A stretch of 64,000 nt of DNA from Bacillus sp. Marseille-Q1617. Its GTDB lineage: Bacteria; Bacillota; Bacilli; Bacillales; Bacillaceae_B. The notes below the pieces were generated by a model. The model did not search any database, had not been told where the DNA came from, and worked only from the letters and a program-made list of their open reading frames with translations. Location: positions 1,799,501-1,863,500 of the forward strand of contig NZ_CAHJXM010000001.1 in the NCBI RefSeq assembly GCF_903645295.1. Direction: 5' to 3'. The position numbers and the translations under genes are program-made. Below are positions 19,651-28,913 of the stretch, piece after piece. Positions within the stretch are counted from its first letter, which is position 1, and every line of letters starts with the position of its first letter.

Positions 19651-19680
19651 AAAAGGTAAACGACTCAAATCGTTTACCTG
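19651..19680 (-). terminator. Terminator of the yneK operon
   Basis: On the reverse strand, stem AGGTAAACGA/TCGTTTACCT is followed by TTTTTT. The stop codon of the small upstream ORF lies in the stem. Confidence 0.8.
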
Positions 19681-19781
19681 CGGTTTGCTTTTTTCCATTT
19701 TCTAAAAAGAAAAACAGCCGCCACTGTAAATATAATGTAGAGAACAATTGGAATTACGAGAATAGAACCCACACGTTTCAT
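19674..19781 (-). CDS. Small single-pass membrane protein (35 aa)
   Basis: The reverse strand encodes MKRVGSILVIPIVLYIIFTV, then AAVFLFRKWKKANRR: one hydrophobic helix and a basic cytoplasmic tail. An internal GTG at codon 4 has better spacing from AAAAGGA than the ATG, so the true product may be 32 residues. It follows yneK by 14 bp, and its stop codon is embedded in a terminator stem, which supports a real operon end. Function unknown. Confidence 0.6.
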   Translation of the reverse strand: MKRVGSILVIPIVLYIIFTVAAVFLFRKWKKANRR

Positions 19782-19795
19782 TCCTTTTCTATCGT

Positions 19796-20224
19796 TTAAA
19801 ATAAATTTTCATAAGGAGTGACGTCAATCTTCATATCATCTAATTTCTTTCGCAGGAATTTATGATCTCGTTTAGGCGTGGCCATGATGTAGCCTCTGAT
19901 CACCAGTTCCTGTGAAATGGAAGGAGCTTTCTCCCTGATAGCCAATTCCCCGATTTTTCCGGCGATTTTATGTTTAGCCACGTCTCTGAATAAATCAGGA
20001 ACAGGAGTGACTAATTCATTTAACATTTTCTTTTCCTGATCGCCCCATAAATGAATCGTTTCATTAACATAATATTCTTCCCAGTCCATATCTGACTTTC
20101 CATCTTCTTTAGGAAATCTCTTTAAAAATTTTCGAAACATAAAGAAGCCGCCTATGGCAAAGGAAGCCGTTAAGAAAACCACCCAAAAAAGGATAAAGTA
20201 TAAAAACCATCCGTCTAGCTGCAT
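19796..20224 (-). CDS. yneK: DUF2621 protein YneK
   Basis: A 142-residue protein with an N-terminal membrane helix and a conserved soluble domain (DMDWEEYYVNETIHLWGDQEKKMLNELV, then FRDVAKHKIAGKIGELA) of the DUF2621 family. GAGGTG precedes the ATG. B. subtilis yneK lies in the same neighbourhood after yneJ. No biochemical role is known. Confidence 0.88.
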   Translation of the reverse strand: MQLDGWFLYFILFWVVFLTASFAIGGFFMFRKFLKRFPKEDGKSDMDWEEYYVNETIHLWGDQEKKMLNELVTPVPDLFRDVAKHKIAGKIGELAIREKAPSISQELVIRGYIMATPKRDHKFLRKKLDDMKIDVTPYENLF

Positions 20225-20554
20225 GCTTTCACCTCATTATTCTATGCACTTTCGTCGAAAACTATTGAAATGGCGGAAGTCAGCCATTTTTCCTTCTGTT
20301 CTGCAAAAAATCCAAAACATTTCTATTAACAGTTAAATAGAAAATAAGCTTAGTGTCTCAATAAAAGCATATGTATCGTCTTTCATTATAGACAACGCAA
20401 AAGGATGTGACAAGAATATCGTCATAAATCTAAAAGATGCCTATACTGTTCTTAATAAGAAATGATATACTAAGAAATAACAAATATCGTGAAAATTCTA
20501 TCTTTTTCGATAGTCATCTATTTCTAGCGGGTTTTGGAAGGACGGGGAAGTCAA

Positions 20555-21883
20555 ATGATAAAGTATAAAGGAAGAATCTTGTTTGTTTCAGCAGGAGCTT
20601 TATTGATCATTATTTGGGATTTCATCTACTATTTTGTTCTTCACTATTCTTTCAATTTGCAAGTTGATTTACTTTTCGCGACGCTTATATTATTTATCGG
20701 ATATTATACTGGTAAAAATTACGATGAAAGCAATGAAATCGTAACAGCGCTTAATAAGAGTGAAGAAAAAATTAAGAGGTTGAACGAAGAGCTGCAGCTC
20801 GTCCTGCAAAATATTTCAGAAGTGGTGTTTCACACAAATTTAGAAGGAGAATTTCAATTCCTGAATCAATCGTGGGAAGACTTAACGGGTTACAGCCTGA
20901 AAGAAAGCTTACATAAAAATGCTCTTCACTTTATTTCATTTCATGAACGACATGAATTTCTGCGTCTGTTGAGAAAGACCATCAGCGAGAAAAAAGAAAA
21001 AACAAAGATGGATTTTTCCTTTCAGATGAGGAATGGGCAGTTTCGATGGGGAGAAGTAAACATCAAACTGAATTATAATGAAAAAGGTGAACTGGCTGGT
21101 ACAGTCGGAACGATATCCGATATAACCGAAAGAATACATAATGAAGAAGAACTGCTGGAAATGAATGAAACCCTTGCCATAGAATCACAGAAACTTTCAG
21201 TTGCAGGACAATTAGCAGCAGGCATTGCCCATGAAGTGAGAAATCCCCTAACATCCATAAATGGTTTTCTCCAGCTATTAAGGGATGATGCGGATGAAAA
21301 GACGAGGGAGTATCTCGAAATCGTGTTTTCTGAAATTAAAAGAATTGAGCTGGTACTCAGTGAATTGTTGATCGTTGCGAAGCCTCAGTCCGTTACTTAT
21401 AAACGTATTAATATCGTTGAAACACTCGACCATGTGGCAAGACTGCTCAATACGAATGCAATTCTTTACAACATAGAAATACAAACCGCTTTTCAGAAGC
21501 AGGAGTTATACATAAAAGGAGACGAAAATCAGCTTAAACAGGTTTTTATCAACCTCGTAAAGAATGCCATAGAAGCAATGCCCCATGGAGGCAACATAAT
21601 GATCCAGGCTGGGTTAAACCAATACAATAAAGTGGAAATTACCTTTAAAGATGAAGGGATAGGCATGAAGAAACAAGTCCTCGATAAGCTGGGAGAACCG
21701 TTCTTTACCACTAAAACCAAGGGGACAGGTCTTGGCCTGACAATCTGTTTGCGCATATTAAGGGATCATTCTGCTGATATTAACGTCCAAAGTGAACAGG
21801 GTGAAGGAACGACATTTTCAATACGATTCGACGCTGTCCAGCAGCAAGAAAGGAAAAAAAGGGAACAACTACATAATGCATGA
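20555..21883 (+). CDS. PAS-domain sensor histidine kinase (sporulation-kinase type)
   Basis: 443 residues. Two N-terminal membrane helices (about 8-50) are followed by a PAS/PAC domain (about 80-195: VVFHTNLEGEFQFLNQSWEDLTGYS...GTISDITER). HisKA has the phospho-acceptor His at 226 (AGIAHEVRNPLTSINGFLQLL). The HATPase domain has N box NLVKNAIEAMP, G1 FKDEGIGM and G2 GTGLGLTI. The H box and lack of an adjacent response regulator resemble Bacillus phosphorelay kinases (KinB/KinD/KinE class) that feed Spo0F. ATG at 20555 is preferred over the upstream TTG. Confidence 0.88.
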   Translation: MIKYKGRILFVSAGALLIIIWDFIYYFVLHYSFNLQVDLLFATLILFIGYYTGKNYDESNEIVTALNKSEEKIKRLNEELQLVLQNISEVVFHTNLEGEFQFLNQSWEDLTGYSLKESLHKNALHFISFHERHEFLRLLRKTISEKKEKTKMDFSFQMRNGQFRWGEVNIKLNYNEKGELAGTVGTISDITERIHNEEELLEMNETLAIESQKLSVAGQLAAGIAHEVRNPLTSINGFLQLLRDDADEKTREYLEIVFSEIKRIELVLSELLIVAKPQSVTYKRINIVETLDHVARLLNTNAILYNIEIQTAFQKQELYIKGDENQLKQVFINLVKNAIEAMPHGGNIMIQAGLNQYNKVEITFKDEGIGMKKQVLDKLGEPFFTTKTKGTGLGLTICLRILRDHSADINVQSEQGEGTTFSIRFDAVQQQERKKREQLHNA

Positions 21884-21887
21884 TTGG

Positions 21888-21930
21888 TGAAGAAGTTTTA
21901 GGTTATCCTCCTGAAGCTTCTTTTTTTGGG
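21888..21930 (+). terminator. Terminator after histidine kinase
   Basis: Stem GAAGTTTTAGG/CCTGAAGCTTC with two G-T pairs, followed by seven T's. Confidence 0.75.
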
Positions 21931-21966
21931 AGTGAGGAAATTTGGGGAAATGCAGGGTGGTAAGAA

Positions 21967-22063
21967 TGGCGGGACTGCCTGGGAATCGAACCCAGCGGAG
22001 ACGGCACGCGCCTCCCAGGAGGTTTTGAAGACCTAGGCAAGCACCAGCTCAACAATCAGCCCC
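21967..22063 (-). tRNA. selC: Selenocysteine tRNA (anticodon UCA)
   Basis: A 97-nt tRNA ending in encoded GCCA. The T arm is CTGGG-TTCGATT-CCCAG, the anticodon loop CTTCAAA has TCA (22026-22028), and there is a long variable arm (GGAGGC...TCTCC). The acceptor is 8 bp long, and the tight D arm has a 4-base loop. These traits together identify tRNA-Sec rather than tRNA-Ser or a suppressor. Irregularities: the eighth acceptor pair is A-G, the fourth is G-U, and the outer anticodon-stem pair and outer D-stem pair are U-C. A selB gene lies 12 kb away. selA and selD are not in the window. Confidence 0.88.
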
Positions 22064-22368
22064 GGGTTTTTATTCTAAATCAGTTATATCATTTTCCTGG
22101 CTTCTGTTCAACGAATATACCTATACATCAGCAGATAACTTATTGAATCAGAAGATTTAATTAAAATAGATAAGCAGCATCAATTGGTTGTATATTTCAA
22201 ATATTTGTAAAATTAGAACTTTGGTGAAAGTAAAAACTATTTCTTTACCAACGGTTCATCCCCGTGATAAGATACATTTTGCCGGCTAATATTTGGAAGA
22301 AGAAAGCGATTACTTAGCTTTATCTCCAACACAATTCATGCTAGAGAGACAGAAAGGGGATATGCATT

Positions 22369-22896
22369 ATGAAAAAGTTATGGTTTTTAGGTTTAGGGTT
22401 ATCTTTATTCTTGGTTGGTTGTTCTGACACTGGTACAGAAGAAGGAAAAAAAGAGGAATCTTCTGAAACAAGTCAGGAAAGTACAGACGCAGCTGGAGAA
22501 TTAATGGATTTTTATCTAAATTTGACTAGCACAGTAAATGGTACAGATATTGACTTGAATGGCTACGAGGCTGCAGTTGGCGGGGAAACGCCTCCAACGG
22601 GTGACGAGCTTGCAAAGTTAGAAGAGGCAGCTGCGGTTTCTGCTGAAGAATCTGCTAAGGCAGTTGAAAATACAGAAATCCCATCAGGTCTTGATGAGTA
22701 TAAAAAAGACATAGAAGAGTTCAAAGCAACTTTGGCAGAGTCTTATACGCTGAAATCTGAGGCTCTGAAAAAAGAGGGAGAAGCGGATCTTACAGCAGCT
22801 GACGAAAAGATGATCGAAGCTGAAAATCAGATTAAAGCAATCCTTGAAAAAGCTGGATTAGTCAGCTCCAGCTTAGTGAACGACTTAAACGGTTAA
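22369..22896 (+). CDS. Small acidic lipoprotein, unknown function
   Basis: A 175-residue protein with a signal peptide and lipobox FLVG-C near residue 18, a short Glu/Ser/Thr-rich linker, and an acidic, mostly helical domain (LMDFYLNLTSTVNGTDIDLNGYE, then alanine- and glutamate-rich helices). No domain recognised. A strong AAAGGGG ribosome site and its own terminator mark a single-gene unit. It is likely anchored to the outer face of the membrane. Confidence 0.8.
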   Translation: MKKLWFLGLGLSLFLVGCSDTGTEEGKKEESSETSQESTDAAGELMDFYLNLTSTVNGTDIDLNGYEAAVGGETPPTGDELAKLEEAAAVSAEESAKAVENTEIPSGLDEYKKDIEEFKATLAESYTLKSEALKKEGEADLTAADEKMIEAENQIKAILEKAGLVSSSLVNDLNG

Positions 22897-22923
22897 TTCA
22901 CATTGACTATGATGTAAAACGTA

Positions 22924-22958
22924 AAACGAATCCTTTAAAAGAAGGGTTCGTTTTTTTA
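22924..22958 (+). terminator. Terminator of lipoprotein gene
   Basis: Stem AAACGAATCC/GGGTTCGTTT then a T run. Confidence 0.9.
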
Positions 22959-23024
22959 TTTCATGAACAAGGTGTCCTTAATAGTTGAATACCCCTATAT
23001 AAGAGTTGAAAGGAGGTTAGGTAC

Positions 23025-23162
23025 ATGGAGTCTATTATTCCTTTTATTTCTGAGGTCGGATTTCCAATAGTGGTGACGATGTATCTGCTATATCGCATAG
23101 AAACGAAGCTGGATGCAGTGGTGTCATCCATTCAGACCCTTCCTCAAAGAATGAAAGAATAG
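23025..23162 (+). CDS. YvrJ-family small membrane protein (45 aa)
   Basis: ATG 23025 follows AAAGGAGG at ideal spacing and encodes MESIIPFISEVGFPIVVTMY, then LLYRIETKLDAVVSSIQTLPQRMKE. A single membrane helix with the VGFP motif and a short amphipathic tail match the YvrJ family, whose members are sometimes next to holin-like genes. Too short for most gene finders. Function unknown. Confidence 0.8.
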   Translation: MESIIPFISEVGFPIVVTMYLLYRIETKLDAVVSSIQTLPQRMKE

Positions 23163-23221
23163 GAAAGAGAGGCCCCATGGTCTCTTTTTTTTGGCAAGTG
23201 GAAAAATATAGTATTTTGATA

Positions 23222-23241
23222 TATAATGAGAACGAACGTTC
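23222..23241 (+). promoter_or_regulatory. sbcDC promoter with LexA (SOS) box
   Basis: TATAAT at 23222-23227 has a weak -35 (TGGAAA, 17 bp upstream). GAAC-GAAC-GTTC at 23230-23241, within AGAACGAACGTTCT, is a full match to the Gram-positive SOS core and lies at the start-site region. Predicts DNA-damage induction of sbcDC. Confidence 0.7.
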
Positions 23242-23328
23242 TGTCTTGGTAACAATTCCTTTTCCCCGCGTCATGAGAGTTTGATATAATTCAGGGTAGA
23301 GATACAGGTAATGAGAGGAGATTGTGCG

Positions 23329-24471
23329 TTGAAATTTATCCATACGGCCGACTGGCATTTAGGGAAACTGGTTCACGGTATATACATGACGGAAGAGCAG
23401 AGATACATATTAGAGCAATTCATTGAATTGGTAGAGGAAGAAAAACCCGATGCAGTCGTAATTGCAGGTGATTTATACGACCGTTCCGTACCGCCGACTG
23501 AAGCGGTGGAACTGCTGGATGAGGTTCTATACAGAATCAATGTAGAATTGAACACACCTATTGTCGCTGTTTCAGGTAATCATGACAGCGCTGAACGTCT
23601 ATCGTTCGGCTCCTCGTGGTATAAGCACAGCCACTTTTACTTGAAGGGAAAACTTACAGATTTTACACCAATTAATGTGGGCGGGGTGAATTTTCATTGT
23701 GTTCCTTACGCAGAACCGGGTACGGTGCGTCAACTTTTAGAAGATGATTCGATTCATTCCCATCATGATGCGATGAAAGCGATTGTTAACAGGATACAGG
23801 AGGGTATGACCCATGAGGAACCCCATGTGTTCGTGGGACATGCTTTTGTCCTAGGCGGCAAAACAACTGATTCAGAAAGAACCCTGTCAGTAGGGGGATC
23901 GGGGTGTGTCGGCAGTGACTTGTTCGAGCCGTTTCACTACACTGCATTGGGCCATCTGCACAGCCCTGATGCAATTAAACATGATACGATCCGCTATTCA
24001 GGGTCTCTTCTGAAATACTCATTCTCGGAATCTAGGCAACGGAAGTCAGTGACGATTGTCGAGATGAAGGAAGACGGTTCGTTTGAGCTCAGTGAACGTA
24101 CCTTACGTCCCAAGCAGGATATGAGAGAGCTGCAAGGGCACTTGGAAGAACTGCTTGATCCAGCCTTCTATCAATCTCAGAAAGTGGATGATTATTTAAA
24201 GGTCACACTGCATGATGAAGGAACCCTGATCGACCCTATAAATAAGCTGCGACAGGTATACCCGAATGTATTGCATCTTGAACGGAAATTGGAGTTGACG
24301 GATGCAAAGAAGAAAAACAGTTTCAAAGTGATTGAAGATAAAAAGAAGTCCGAACTTGAATTGTTTAAAGAATTTTATTCGGACATGACGACCGGAGACT
24401 TTTCTCAATCCAAGGAAGATGTTTTAGAGAAGATCATCGAAAAAGCAAGACAGGAGGTGTTGGAAGGATGA
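23329..24471 (+). CDS. sbcD: Exonuclease SbcCD subunit D
   Basis: A 380-residue Mre11-type nuclease that with SbcC processes hairpins and blocked DNA ends. Phosphoesterase motifs are visible: HTADWHLGK, VIAGDLYDR, SGNHDSAER, VGHAF and ALGHLHSP. TTG at 23329 is used because AGAGGAG lies 8 bases upstream and the protein then begins MKFIHTADWH; an ATG at 23311 sits on the ribosome site. It overlaps sbcC by four bases (ATGA). An SOS box precedes it. Confidence 0.95.
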   Translation: MKFIHTADWHLGKLVHGIYMTEEQRYILEQFIELVEEEKPDAVVIAGDLYDRSVPPTEAVELLDEVLYRINVELNTPIVAVSGNHDSAERLSFGSSWYKHSHFYLKGKLTDFTPINVGGVNFHCVPYAEPGTVRQLLEDDSIHSHHDAMKAIVNRIQEGMTHEEPHVFVGHAFVLGGKTTDSERTLSVGGSGCVGSDLFEPFHYTALGHLHSPDAIKHDTIRYSGSLLKYSFSESRQRKSVTIVEMKEDGSFELSERTLRPKQDMRELQGHLEELLDPAFYQSQKVDDYLKVTLHDEGTLIDPINKLRQVYPNVLHLERKLELTDAKKKNSFKVIEDKKKSELELFKEFYSDMTTGDFSQSKEDVLEKIIEKARQEVLEG

Positions 24472-27400
24472 AACCCCTTAAATTGACATTGCAGGCATTC
24501 GGACCATATGCCGAAAGGGAAGAAATTGACTTCCGTCAATTGGACAACCGTACAATGTTTGTGATTTCAGGTAAAACGGGATCGGGCAAGACGACTATTT
24601 TTGACGGTATCTCCTATGCGATTTATGGCAAGGCAAGTGGTGAAGACCGTACTCCGACTGAAATGAGAAGTCAATTCGCCAAAGATGAAGACGTCACAGA
24701 AGTGGAGCTTTTATTCAGTCTAAGGGGGAAGACGTACCGGATCTGGAGGTCGCCACAGCAGGACAAAAAGAAAGCCAGGGGAAACGGGTTTACCACTATC
24801 AATGCAAGAGCGGAATTATTCACGTATGAAAAAGACGGTACAGAGAAGCTGCTTGCTGCTAATGTCAGGGATGTCGATGAGAAGATAAAATCGCTTATTC
24901 AATTGGATGCCAATCAGTTCCGACAGATTCTCATGATACCTCAAGGGGAATTTCGCAAACTATTAACCTCCGATAGTAAAGATAAAGAAGTCATCCTTCA
25001 GAGGTTATTCCATACACAACTTTATAAAGTGATTCAGGAAGGGTTGAAGGCAGAAGCCGATGATTTAAGAAAGACGGTGGAAGCATCAGTTGAGACACGC
25101 ACAAGGGAATTACTGAAGATATATACTGATGAAAATGAAGAATTAAAGGTTTTATTACAAGAAGAACAGATCAATGACAGCAAGATAGTAGGGATCCTGC
25201 CGGCTCATATAGAAAAAATGGAACAGAAGTTGGCCGAAGAGCAAAATTCGTATCAATCTGTCCAAAACAGAAGAGATAACATCAATAAGCAGCTGGCGGA
25301 AGCGAATACCCTGTTACAGCTATTTGAATTGCAGGGGAATTTAGCAGCTGAATTGAATAGTTTGGAGCAGAAAAAGACTGAGATGGAAGGTATCACTCAA
25401 GAAATCACTCTTGCTCATAAGGCAGCCAGGTTAATGAAACAGGATGAATACTGTCATAAACTGAATCAAATCTTTAAAGACTTAAAGCATGAACTTCAGC
25501 AATTGGTAAAAGAAAAAGAAATAGTATCCGGGAAGCTTGAGTCGGCTAAGAAACAATATAAAGAGGAGGCAGGTAAAGAATCCCTAAGAGATGATTTGGT
25601 TAAAAAGGTCAATCACCTGGAAAGTATCCAAGAAGATGTTTATTCGCTCGATTCGTTACAATCGGAATTGAATGAGCTCGAGGAGAAAACTGCAAAGCAG
25701 GAGCAATTGATCAACAAACAATCTGAACAGATCACTTTTTTAAGAAATGGAATCAAGGAAAGAGAAAGTCGTCTTGAGAAGCTTGAAGACATTCAACATT
25801 TGTTGTTTCAATCTGAAAAATCGCTTCAGGAGAAAGAGTCTTTAGTAGAAGCACTTAAGGAAATCCAAACGTTATCTTCCCGTCTTGATCATTTCAAGAC
25901 AAAATGCAAACAATTGAATGAGCAGTACAGCAACATCGGTGTACGGGTAAAAGACGCGTCTGAATCTGTCGCTTATCTGGACAGCACGTGGCGTGCGGCA
26001 CAATCTGCCATCCTGGCCCGTGATCTAAAGGATGGGTCACCTTGCCCTGTCTGTGGGTCGCTGGATCACCCTGCTCCTGCCAGAGATGAACACCAACTTC
26101 CTTCAGAAGAAGATATGAACAGTGCGAAGGAGACACTTCAATCACTTCAGTCAGAAGAAAAACAAATCAGTCTTGCTCTCGCCCAGGAAGAAACGAAAAT
26201 CCAAGGAACTGAAGAGCAGATTCATTTACTCATTAAAAGGGCAGTGAAGAATGCAGACAACCTTTCGATTGAAAATTATATGGAAGTCACTGAAGAGGCC
26301 CAATTAAGTGTAGAACACCTGAAAGGTGAAATTCTTGAAAAGAAAAAAGAAGCGGAATATCTTAAGGAGATGAGAGTGCAAGTCAAGAAGGGCAGGGAGA
26401 AACTTGCTGAACTTGAAGAAGCCAGTAAGGTTCATGAGGCCAAGCATCAAGAACTTCAAATGAGTCTCTTGAAAAAGAAAACGGCTTTTGAAAAGGTAAA
26501 AGAGACAATCCCTTCAGAACTGAATTCAAGAAAAGACTTTGATTTTGTGTTAAAAAAGACAAAAGATTCATTGGTGAAAATGAAGGGTGATTTCGAGAAG
26601 GCTCAATCACAATTTTTTGCATGTGAAAACGAGCATAGTGTAAAAGACTCACAGATAAATGATAAGAAGGCTCAAGTCGAGAAGGCGGATGCCGACATGA
26701 AGCAGGAGAGGGAAGCTTTTCTTTCTTTATTGACACAGGAAGGATTTCCGCACTACCGGGCCTTTCACGAAGCAAAAAAGTCGGACGAAGAGATTGCTGC
26801 ACTTGAAGATAAAGTAAAGAAATATGGTGAAGATTTACGATCTGTCAAAGATCGGCTATCTGATGTCAGCAAGCAGCTTGAATATAAGGAGAAGCCTGAG
26901 ATACACATTATTGAAGATTCATTGAAAGCTGTTTCTACAGAGCTGAAGGAAATCAACGAAGAGCTTAACCGTATGATTTCACAAACGCAGGAAAATAAAA
27001 ATATACTTACCCGTGTGGTTGAGATCAATGAAGATATTAAGGAGCTTGAGGAGGCTTATCAAACGGTCGGACACCTAGCAGATATTGCGCGCGGACAAAA
27101 CGCAAACCGCCTTACATTCGAGAGGTATGTATTGGCTTCGTTCCTTGAAGATATCTTAAGTGTTGCCAATGAACGATTAATCAAAATGACAGCCGGCAGG
27201 TATAATCTGATCAGGAAGACAGACCGAAGTAAAGGGAATATACAAAGCGGATTGGAGCTTCTCATATTTGATCAATACACAGGGCAGGAGCGGCATGTCA
27301 AAACGCTATCAGGCGGAGAGAGCTTTAAAGCGTCCCTGGCATTGGCGCTTGGCCTTGCAGATGTCGTCCAGCAATATGCAGGCGGCGTATCCCTTGAAAC

Positions 27401-27602
27401 GATGTTCATTGATGAAGGGTTCGGAACGCTCGACCCTGAAGCACTGGACCATGCAATAGAAGCTTTGATGGATATCCAAAGCAGCGGCCGTCTGGTCGGA
27501 TTGATTTCCCATGTCCCTGAATTGAAAGAAAGAATCGATGCGCGCCTGGAGGTCATATCCTCACAAAATGGAAGCAGGACAGAATTTCAGTTCATGGTCT
27601 AA
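24468..27602 (+). CDS. sbcC: Exonuclease SbcCD subunit C
   Basis: A 1044-residue Rad50-type ATPase. The N-terminal P-loop is SGKTGSGKTT. Two long coiled coils flank the zinc hook CPVCG near residue 526. The C-terminal ATPase half has the signature LSGGESFKASLALALGLADV and Walker B ETMFIDEGFGTLD. With SbcD it forms the end-processing complex. The ATGA overlap gives translational coupling. A strong terminator follows at 27630. Confidence 0.97.
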   Translation: MKPLKLTLQAFGPYAEREEIDFRQLDNRTMFVISGKTGSGKTTIFDGISYAIYGKASGEDRTPTEMRSQFAKDEDVTEVELLFSLRGKTYRIWRSPQQDKKKARGNGFTTINARAELFTYEKDGTEKLLAANVRDVDEKIKSLIQLDANQFRQILMIPQGEFRKLLTSDSKDKEVILQRLFHTQLYKVIQEGLKAEADDLRKTVEASVETRTRELLKIYTDENEELKVLLQEEQINDSKIVGILPAHIEKMEQKLAEEQNSYQSVQNRRDNINKQLAEANTLLQLFELQGNLAAELNSLEQKKTEMEGITQEITLAHKAARLMKQDEYCHKLNQIFKDLKHELQQLVKEKEIVSGKLESAKKQYKEEAGKESLRDDLVKKVNHLESIQEDVYSLDSLQSELNELEEKTAKQEQLINKQSEQITFLRNGIKERESRLEKLEDIQHLLFQSEKSLQEKESLVEALKEIQTLSSRLDHFKTKCKQLNEQYSNIGVRVKDASESVAYLDSTWRAAQSAILARDLKDGSPCPVCGSLDHPAPARDEHQLPSEEDMNSAKETLQSLQSEEKQISLALAQEETKIQGTEEQIHLLIKRAVKNADNLSIENYMEVTEEAQLSVEHLKGEILEKKKEAEYLKEMRVQVKKGREKLAELEEASKVHEAKHQELQMSLLKKKTAFEKVKETIPSELNSRKDFDFVLKKTKDSLVKMKGDFEKAQSQFFACENEHSVKDSQINDKKAQVEKADADMKQEREAFLSLLTQEGFPHYRAFHEAKKSDEEIAALEDKVKKYGEDLRSVKDRLSDVSKQLEYKEKPEIHIIEDSLKAVSTELKEINEELNRMISQTQENKNILTRVVEINEDIKELEEAYQTVGHLADIARGQNANRLTFERYVLASFLEDILSVANERLIKMTAGRYNLIRKTDRSKGNIQSGLELLIFDQYTGQERHVKTLSGGESFKASLALALGLADVVQQYAGGVSLETMFIDEGFGTLDPEALDHAIEALMDIQSSGRLVGLISHVPELKERIDARLEVISSQNGSRTEFQFMV

Positions 27603-27629
27603 CACATTAAAAAATTATGGTAATTCATT

Positions 27630-27662
27630 AAAAAAGTCAGGGCAGCCCTGACTTTTTTGTTT
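27630..27662 (+). terminator. sbcDC terminator
   Basis: Stem AAAAAAGTCAGGGC/GCCCTGACTTTTTT; symmetrical A and T runs. Confidence 0.9.
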
Positions 27663-27729
27663 TTTAACAGGTTAGTTTCGTCGATCAGAGGAAATAAATA
27701 GAAATACGTTAAACTTGAGGAGCTTTGAA

Positions 27730-28779
27730 ATGAAGAACTTACAGCCAGTCCTGATTCCCAGACAACTAACCTTATTATTAATCCTTTCTACCGGACTATT
27801 AAACCACGTTATGATCATCCCGAGTATTTTACATGCTTCAGGCAGGGACGGATGGATGAGTGTAATCATCTCCTATCCTGTCTTAATAATAGCTACGTTT
27901 CTTATTTACTACACACTGAAAAATTCTCCCCCCGAAGGTTTTTTTTACCTCTTGAAGTCAAAATGGCACAAGGCATTCGTTTGGCTATTCGGGCTGCCGG
28001 TCTGTTTATTTTTGCTGGCAAGCGCATATATCACGTTCGTTGATTTAATAATATGGTTAAGGGCATATTTTTTAGCTGATGTCCCCAAATTACTGATTGT
28101 CCTCATTATGACATTCACTTGTTTCTTGATTACATGGTCGGGGATAAAATATATGGCCATAGCAAGCGGTTTTTTATTACCGCTGGTCATGATTTTTGGC
28201 TTTTTCATTGCCTTCACCAATACAAACATGAAAGATCCGAGTCTGCTTTTTCCTATTTTCAGCGACGGCTTTTATCCTGTTTACAAAGGCATGATCTATG
28301 TTCTGAGCGGATTATTGGAGATATACATAATCATACTGCTTCAGCCTTTCAGCAAAGGAAAAATAAAAATGCATCATCTAATTATTCTAAGGCTTATTTT
28401 CTTGGGGCTGATCATGGGTCCTTTAACTGCCTATATCATGGAGTTCGGATATGTGGAAGCTTCGAAAATGAGGTATCCCGCTTATGAGCAGTGGAGGATA
28501 CTGGGCATTGGGGAGTTCATCACTCATCTTGACTTTTTCGCTCTTTATCAATGGTTATCCGGGGCAGTCATCAGAATCGGTTTGTTTATATTTTTATTTG
28601 GGTTCTTGATTACCAATTCAAAAAACAAGGACAGAATGAAACTGAGGGTTATAGTGCCTCTCTACGTTGTATTCGTGTTATTACTGCTTGTTGATATCGA
28701 TACATTCTATTTTTATCGTTTTTTATATGAATTTTTCTTCCTTTCACTGTTGTCTTTTTACTGTTTCAGATCATTGTAA
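27730..28779 (+). CDS. Spore germination receptor B subunit (GerAB/GerKB family)
   Basis: A 349-residue integral membrane protein with about ten helices, of the APC-like GerAB family that forms the germinant-binding and transport part of spore nutrient receptors. Family features include the start LIPRQLTLLLILSTGLLNHVMIIPSIL and the C-terminal helices. ATG 27730 follows GAGGAGC. It is the first gene of a B-A-C receptor operon. The A subunit downstream is disrupted, so this receptor is unlikely to work as encoded. Confidence 0.88.
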   Translation: MKNLQPVLIPRQLTLLLILSTGLLNHVMIIPSILHASGRDGWMSVIISYPVLIIATFLIYYTLKNSPPEGFFYLLKSKWHKAFVWLFGLPVCLFLLASAYITFVDLIIWLRAYFLADVPKLLIVLIMTFTCFLITWSGIKYMAIASGFLLPLVMIFGFFIAFTNTNMKDPSLLFPIFSDGFYPVYKGMIYVLSGLLEIYIIILLQPFSKGKIKMHHLIILRLIFLGLIMGPLTAYIMEFGYVEASKMRYPAYEQWRILGIGEFITHLDFFALYQWLSGAVIRIGLFIFLFGFLITNSKNKDRMKLRVIVPLYVVFVLLLLVDIDTFYFYRFLYEFFFLSLLSFYCFRSL

Positions 28780-28913
28780 GTGCTTTGATTGTGAAGGCAT
28801 TCTCCATTAATGGCTCACGTTAAGGTAAGGGAAAAGGTAGCAGGCTGACTCCTGGAAAGCAACAATCCGTTTCAATAAAATATGCTGCCCACACAAAAAG
28901 GATGTTGTTTAGT

